Part shown: one piece after another, positions 7,448 to 11,284 of the stretch
Layout of the letters: every line of letters starts with the position of its first letter
How positions within the stretch are numbered: the first letter of the stretch is position 1
Source: Planctomycetota bacterium
Lineage (GTDB): Bacteria; Planctomycetota; Phycisphaerae; UBA1845
Direction: 5' to 3'
NCBI GenBank assembly: GCA_022567365.1
Contig: JADFHG010000060.1
Location: 1 to 11,284, forward strand
DNA length: 11,284 bases
Program-made: the position numbers and the translations under genes
Notes under the pieces: model-generated
What the model saw: only the letters and a program-made list of their open reading frames with translations
What the model was told of the DNA's origin: nothing
Databases searched by the model: none

Positions 7448-7756
7448 GCGTCCGATGCGGCCTCAGAAGGGTCGGTCGGTAACGCGCGTGCCGCACTGGG
7501 GATTCGTCAACCGTCCGGTCCGGCGGCACCGCTTCGGCTCGGCGGAAGTCCAGTGTAGTTTGTCACGTTGTTTGCTTTTTATCCGAACCGCGACCGTAAG
7601 GGAGCGGACCAAGGAATCCGCTCCCTTACGGTCGCGGTTCGGTTGGCATGATCGTCGGCAATTATGAATCACTACAGTAGCCCGCCGCATCGAACGCACA
7701 GGATTAACCGAACGCGCACTATCAACGGTTGCGAAATACAAGGATGTTGATCGACC
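7448..7756. other. intergenic region between the two glycosyltransferase genes
   Basis: No gene is supported in this 309-bp gap. It contains the long inverted repeat at 7583-7642, preceded by a T-rich stretch (7571-7582). The only ribosome-binding-like sequence before the second glycosyltransferase is AAGGA at 7740-7744, 12 nt from its ATG. I find no convincing promoter, so it is unclear whether the two genes share a transcript. Confidence 0.5.
7583..7642. repeat. perfect 26-bp inverted repeat (REP-like palindrome)
   Basis: The arms 7583-7608 and 7617-7642 are exact reverse complements of each other around an 8-nt loop (CCAAGGAA). The arm core is CGACCGTAAGGGAGCGGA. Neither side is followed by a U-run in the RNA: TTGGCATG on the plus strand, and ATAAAAAGC on the minus strand. 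It is therefore not a standard intrinsic terminator. A perfect stem of this length between genes suggests a dispersed REP/BIME-type element or a transcript-stabilising hairpin. Confidence 0.85.
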
Positions 7757-9094
7757 ATGAGCCTACGACCCCTACGAATCGCAACGACCAATCAGCTCGC
7801 GCACTCGGTCCGCAAAGCCGGCTTCGACGCCTACGTCCTGCCGGACCCACCCGCGCCGGACATCCAACGTGGTATGCACCGCCGATTGAACGACGGCGAG
7901 ATCTATCGACCGTTTCTCGAAAAGCATGACATCGAACTCGTCGTGGATTTCAACACCGGCGCGCTGACCTTCAGCCGGTCGGAAACCAATGAGGGGCAAA
8001 CCGCGCTGACGACGGCCCAATTGGGCATCCCCTATGTCTCCTGCCTACTCGATCCGATCACGTCGGTGATGAGAGAGATGCGATGGGACCAGCGCTGGCA
8101 CATTCTGGAAAACCCGAACTGGTTCAAGGGCATCAGCGATCAGGCCCACGGGGAGGAGCTCGCCCGCATGGGTATTCCCGGATTGCTGAATCTGCCGATC
8201 GCGGCCGGCGACGACGATTTTGACACACGCCCGTTGCCGGCGCCCGATCCCGGCCCGGTCGTCAGCTTCATGGGGCACCCCGCAACAACGTTTTTTCGAT
8301 CGAACATCGCCAAGACGCCGAACGAACTCTATCCCGGCATACTCGCGGCCGCCGTGCAAGCGGACATGCCGGACCTGCCGTTCCACAAGATCTACTACGA
8401 CCTGTATCACCAGGCCGACCCGCCGGCTACGACCGATGATCCGATGGTCAGAGCGAAAAAGAGCGGCGAATACTTCGATGCCAAGTTCATGTACAACCTA
8501 TTCCTTGCCGTCAAACAGCGCGATCGCTTTGCATGCTTCCTCAAGGCGAAGCTCGGGGACAACTTCGAGCTCATCGGCGACTTTTGGAAGCGCGACCTCG
8601 GTCTCGAACACACACCGCGCATCTGGGACATGAAGCTGCTCCACGAGCGCATGCGCAAAGTCCCGATCTGTTTGAATCTGACAAAGGGTTGCGCGGAAAC
8701 CGGCCTGAACCTAAGGCACTTCGAGATCACGGCCCACGGCGGATTCATGTTGACTTATCCGATGGCGGAGTTGGAGTCGTCCTTCGTCGTCGGACAGGAG
8801 TGCGACGTCTTCCACAATGAGGAGGAACTGCTCGAGAAGATTGCGTATTACCTGGAGCACCCGAAAGAGCGCACCGAGATCGCGCTGGCCGGACAACGTC
8901 GGACGCTCAGCGAACATCTAGGCAGCCATCGAATCGGCAGTTTGGTCGCGATGCTCCGGCAACAGGGCATACTGTCCGCCCCGGTGAGCAGCCCGTCGTA
9001 CGCGCGGAAAGAGGCAATCTCCGCTCCGCGACTGGACCAATTGTCGCGGGGCAGGTCCGGCGGCGCCATGTTCGCTCCACGCAATTCAGGCTGA
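7757..9094 (+). CDS. CgeB-like family 1 glycosyltransferase (copy 2)
   Basis: A 445-residue paralogue of the protein encoded at 6212. The C-terminal signature is nearly the same: CAETGLNLRHFEITAHGGFM (312-331), then FVVGQECDVF (343-352), EKIAYYLEHP and GQRRTLSEHLGSHR. Further shared blocks are DPITSVM against DPVTTVM and ADMP...YYDLY against ADMP...YHDLY. It should be a cytosolic GT-B glycosyltransferase. The N-terminal 90 residues differ much more from copy 1, which fits a different acceptor. The last 45 or so residues (from about 400) are a Ser/Arg/Pro-rich tail absent from copy 1 and probably disordered. The ATG at 7757 is preceded by AAGGA at a rather long 12 nt. The substrate is unknown. 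Confidence 0.8.
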   Translation: MSLRPLRIATTNQLAHSVRKAGFDAYVLPDPPAPDIQRGMHRRLNDGEIYRPFLEKHDIELVVDFNTGALTFSRSETNEGQTALTTAQLGIPYVSCLLDPITSVMREMRWDQRWHILENPNWFKGISDQAHGEELARMGIPGLLNLPIAAGDDDFDTRPLPAPDPGPVVSFMGHPATTFFRSNIAKTPNELYPGILAAAVQADMPDLPFHKIYYDLYHQADPPATTDDPMVRAKKSGEYFDAKFMYNLFLAVKQRDRFACFLKAKLGDNFELIGDFWKRDLGLEHTPRIWDMKLLHERMRKVPICLNLTKGCAETGLNLRHFEITAHGGFMLTYPMAELESSFVVGQECDVFHNEEELLEKIAYYLEHPKERTEIALAGQRRTLSEHLGSHRIGSLVAMLRQQGILSAPVSSPSYARKEAISAPRLDQLSRGRSGGAMFAPRNSG

Positions 9095-9540
9095 TTCGGC
9101 GGAATATCAGCCCGTTGAAAACCCGACGGCGGTATTGTTGACCCGGTTCGTTGGGTGTTCCACGTCCGCCACGGGGGGCGGCCGCTACGTTTTCAACAGG
9201 CTGCTATGCCCGATGAACGAGTCGGAGCCGTCCGGCGGTGTGGCACACCCGCGTGCTGACGGTTTCGAGGGGTCTCAGCCCTTGACCGGCCGAGCGTAGA
9301 GGATTCAGCGCGTGCGGATCCCGCGTTATAGGACCGTCCGTCCGCGTGCGCCTGGAAAGAATGCGCAAACCGCTCCCCCTCCACCCCGGCCGGCGCAACG
9401 GCCGAATGATCCGCTCCGGTCGGACGCCGTGTTTCAGGTCGCGATCCAATGGTCCGATACCTATATCAACCGCTGTATGCACGTGCGCACTGGGACTGTA
9501 TCTAATCGCGTTGCTGATGTGAGACACCGCACCGCTTACC
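9095..9540. other. intergenic region upstream of the diguanylate cyclase
   Basis: This 446-bp gap has no supportable gene; its short open frames are Arg/Pro-rich and lack ribosome binding sites. It contains the inverted-ended element at 9108-9203. The promoter of the downstream gene should lie within 9204-9530. TATATC (near 9462) and TATCTA (near 9500) are possible -10 elements, but neither has a good -35. Confidence 0.5.
9108..9203. mobile_element. MITE-like element with 15-bp imperfect terminal inverted repeats
   Basis: The left end CAGCCCGTTGAAAAC (9108-9122) and right end GTTTTCAACAGGCTG (9189-9203) are inverted repeats matching at 14 of 15 positions. The similarity extends a few bases outward (ATAT against ATAG). 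The 66-bp interior is GC-rich and non-coding. Matching ends around a short non-coding core are the hallmark of a MITE or an IS remnant. No target-site duplication is clear and no transposase is present in the window. The alternative is a long-looped hairpin after the glycosyltransferase gene. Confidence 0.5.
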
Positions 9541-11025
9541 ATGCCGCCTGAAAATCCTGAAAAACGGCGAGGACGGGACGGATTCACGTCCAGGCTTCTG
9601 GTTGCGAGCCGGAGCCTTCAGTGCAAGTCCATACTCGTCGTGCTTGCCATATCGTTGACCGTGACGGCGGTGGTTTCCGGCTATCTGCTCCATTCGGGCA
9701 TGGGCACGGTTCGGGAACTGTATCACGAGCAGGTGGTGCAGTTGTCTTCGATGCTCGCGGAGGCGGCATCCGAGCCGATGGCGGCCCGCGATACCGCCGT
9801 CCTTGCTCGAATCGCGCGTGACGTCGCGAGGGGATCGCCGATTCTCTACGTAGCGTTCACGGATACGAGCGGCCAATCGATCGCCTCGGCCGAACACCGT
9901 CAAACTCGCATACGGGAGCGCGCGATCCGCGACCGCGCCGCGGTCTCGGCGGCGACCGGGACGCCCGTATACCATCCGCGCGGCGACGGACACGACGCGT
10001 TTCTCGACATCGTATATCCCGTCCGACAACGCGAGCGCGGCGGGGAGGCACACGTCGAGGGCGAGACCGCGTCGACGAAGCTTCTCGGTTACGTCCAGAT
10101 CGGAATGGTCGTGGGCACGTGGCAGCGGGCGATCTCCCACACGATCGATCTTGTCACCGGTGTCGGCTGCATCGCGGTGGTCATCGCGCTGCCGTTTGGT
10201 TTCCTGCTTGTGCGCCGCGTGCTGGCGCCGCTCGAGGGCGTGACCCAAGCCATGCATCGCTTTTCGTCCGGAGAGATGGACGTTCGAAGCGAGATACGCC
10301 GACGCGATGAGATCGGGCGCCTGGCGGAGGCGTTCAACCGAATGGCCGACCAGCAGCAATCCACGCACGAGCGCCTTGTCAATCTCAACGCCGACCTCGA
10401 GGAACGCGTCGCCCAACGGACCCGACAACTGCGGGAGCTCGCCGCGCGCGAACCGCTAACAGGTTTGTACAACCGGCGACACTTCAACGACGTGCTCCGC
10501 CGAAGTATTGCCGAGGCCCGTCGGCACGAGGCCGAACTGTCGTGTCTGATGATCGATCTGGATGAGTTCAAGAAGGTGAACGATCAGTGCGGTCATCACG
10601 CCGGCGACGAACTGCTGATCCTGGTGGCCAAGTCGATCAGTTCGCATCTCCGGCGTTCGGACGTCGCGGCGCGATACGGCGGGGACGAGTTCGTCGTGCT
10701 GCTCCCTCGTACGGACGGTCAACGCGCCCGAAAGCTCGCCCAACGGATCATCGATCGCCTCTCCGAGGACATCCCGGAGCAATATAAGCACCTTGATGTC
10801 GGCGCGAGCATCGGAATTGCCTCGCTCAGGGATCTGAATTCGGACGATCCGGACATGCTGATTCGCACGGCGGATCTCGCCATGTACGCGGCGAAAACGG
10901 AAGGCAAGAATCGGATCCACGTGGCCGGCGAAACGGTCGATACGCCCCCCACAAGCCCGCCGAGTACGTTTTCCGGAACGGCCCCGCCGACGTCGGTTGG
11001 GAATCTCCCCGGGAAGGTTGCCTGA
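9541..11025 (+). CDS. membrane-bound diguanylate cyclase (sensor-HAMP-GGDEF)
   Basis: A 494-residue inner-membrane diguanylate cyclase that should make cyclic di-GMP from two GTP. Transmembrane helix 1 is at about 30-50 and helix 2 at about 204-224. They enclose a periplasmic sensor of about 150 residues with a VAFTDTSGQSIAS segment typical of Cache/CHASE-like folds. A HAMP domain (about 224-275, with DEIGRLAEAFNRM) and a short coiled coil lead to the GGDEF domain (303-463). The catalytic GGDEF is intact at 380-384, with D339, N347 and D356 in the expected metal- and guanine-binding places. An RxxD product-inhibition site is at 371-374, five residues before GGDEF. The usual DPLTGL opening is EPLTGL here. 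The Pro/Thr-rich tail after 463 has no recognisable role. An in-frame TGA just upstream makes ATG 9541 the first possible start; no strong ribosome binding site is seen. Confidence 0.93.
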   Translation: MPPENPEKRRGRDGFTSRLLVASRSLQCKSILVVLAISLTVTAVVSGYLLHSGMGTVRELYHEQVVQLSSMLAEAASEPMAARDTAVLARIARDVARGSPILYVAFTDTSGQSIASAEHRQTRIRERAIRDRAAVSAATGTPVYHPRGDGHDAFLDIVYPVRQRERGGEAHVEGETASTKLLGYVQIGMVVGTWQRAISHTIDLVTGVGCIAVVIALPFGFLLVRRVLAPLEGVTQAMHRFSSGEMDVRSEIRRRDEIGRLAEAFNRMADQQQSTHERLVNLNADLEERVAQRTRQLRELAAREPLTGLYNRRHFNDVLRRSIAEARRHEAELSCLMIDLDEFKKVNDQCGHHAGDELLILVAKSISSHLRRSDVAARYGGDEFVVLLPRTDGQRARKLAQRIIDRLSEDIPEQYKHLDVGASIGIASLRDLNSDDPDMLIRTADLAMYAAKTEGKNRIHVAGETVDTPPTSPPSTFSGTAPPTSVGNLPGKVA

Positions 11026-11160
11026 CCACCGGCGATCCCCGCGAATAAACCGCCGCGCAGGAGCGAATACAAAATGCCGCACCGTCGCTGATCGGCCGTG
11101 CAGCGCCCGTTTGTCGAATCGTGAGACCGATCGACGGGCCGGCGCGGCCCGACGTCGCGG

Positions 11161-11201
11161 CGGCGTGGGGAACCGGTGTGCGGTTCCACGGGCACACGCC
11201 G
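11161..11201. other. two-part hairpin downstream of the diguanylate cyclase
   Basis: The inner stem GGAACCG/CGGTTCC (11169-11175 with 11181-11187, loop GTGTG) sits inside an outer stem CGGCGTG/CACGCCG (11161-11167 with 11195-11201), joined by an asymmetric internal loop. A second GC-rich hairpin, CGGGCC/GGCCCG, precedes it at 11135-11151. No U-run follows either, so they are poor intrinsic terminators. They may be chance structure in GC-rich DNA. Confidence 0.3.
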
Positions 11202-11241
11202 TCATCTTACCCGTAGAGGGTGTGTGAGAATCGAGAATCTG

Positions 11242-11276
11242 TCAGCGGTCAGCTATCAGCTATCAGCTATCAGCCA
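11242..11276. repeat. heptanucleotide tandem repeat (TCAGCTA)
   Basis: Five consecutive 7-bp units are present: TCAGCGG, three exact TCAGCTA copies (11249-11269) and TCAGCCA. It lies in non-coding DNA after the diguanylate cyclase, 8 bp from the window edge. It resembles the short tandemly repeated repetitive (STRR) heptamers known from cyanobacteria and other bacteria. Copy number may vary between strains by replication slippage. Confidence 0.8.
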
Positions 11277-11284
11277 GAACGTAC

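Noticed and set aside
7583..7642. Intrinsic terminator for the first glycosyltransferase gene
   Set aside because: No U-run follows the stem on either strand, and the stem is far longer than usual for a terminator.
9502..10428. Minus-strand open frame of 308 codons
   Set aside because: Antisense to the diguanylate cyclase sensor and HAMP region; His/Arg-rich with no family features.
10456..11205. Minus-strand open frame of 249 codons
   Set aside because: Mostly antisense to the GGDEF domain; its own N-terminal part is Arg-rich and featureless.
11242..11276. Possible CRISPR array
   Set aside because: The units are 7 bp with no spacers; it is a simple tandem repeat.

Overview
The window most likely comes from a Planctomycetota bacterium. 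The first gene encodes an exported, cysteine-rich protein with dockerin-like calcium-binding repeats (N-x-N-x-D-G followed by S/T-x-x-D-I/V-L and I-D-x-L-N-G), an architecture I associate with the large secretomes of that phylum. The DNA looks GC-rich, spacing is loose except for one gene pair, and the intergenic regions carry several repeat-like elements. The phylum assignment is inference from protein style; no rRNA or marker gene is present.

Layout. 1-487 holds no convincing complete gene, but has a good sigma70-like promoter (304-333, +) and a possible leftward gene start cut by the window edge. 488-2605 (+) encodes a 705-residue secreted protein built as PPC-like domain, Ig-like region, dockerin-like pair, Cys-rich motif, PPC-like domain, Cys-rich motif. 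It ends in a strong intrinsic terminator (2686-2723). On the minus strand, 5917-3323 is an 864-residue N6-adenine DNA methyltransferase, followed 2 bp later by a PIN-domain nuclease (3320-2775). They form one transcription unit with a recognisable promoter at 6006-5979. Back on the plus strand are two related CgeB-type glycosyltransferase genes (6212-7447 and 7757-9094), separated by a perfect 26-bp inverted repeat. A 446-bp gap containing a roughly 100-bp element with MITE-like inverted ends leads to a membrane-bound HAMP-GGDEF diguanylate cyclase (9541-11025). The window ends in a non-coding stretch with a heptanucleotide tandem repeat.

How they may work together. The methyltransferase and PIN genes are the only pair with real operon coupling. 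They are the best candidate for an unusual system: a solitary adenine methyltransferase joined to a VapC-like nuclease with no visible VapB antitoxin, which could act as a modification/nuclease defence pair. The two glycosyltransferases are probably a duplicated pair modifying some surface glycan; the diguanylate cyclase next door could be independent of them. Nothing in the sequence ties the secreted protein to its neighbours.
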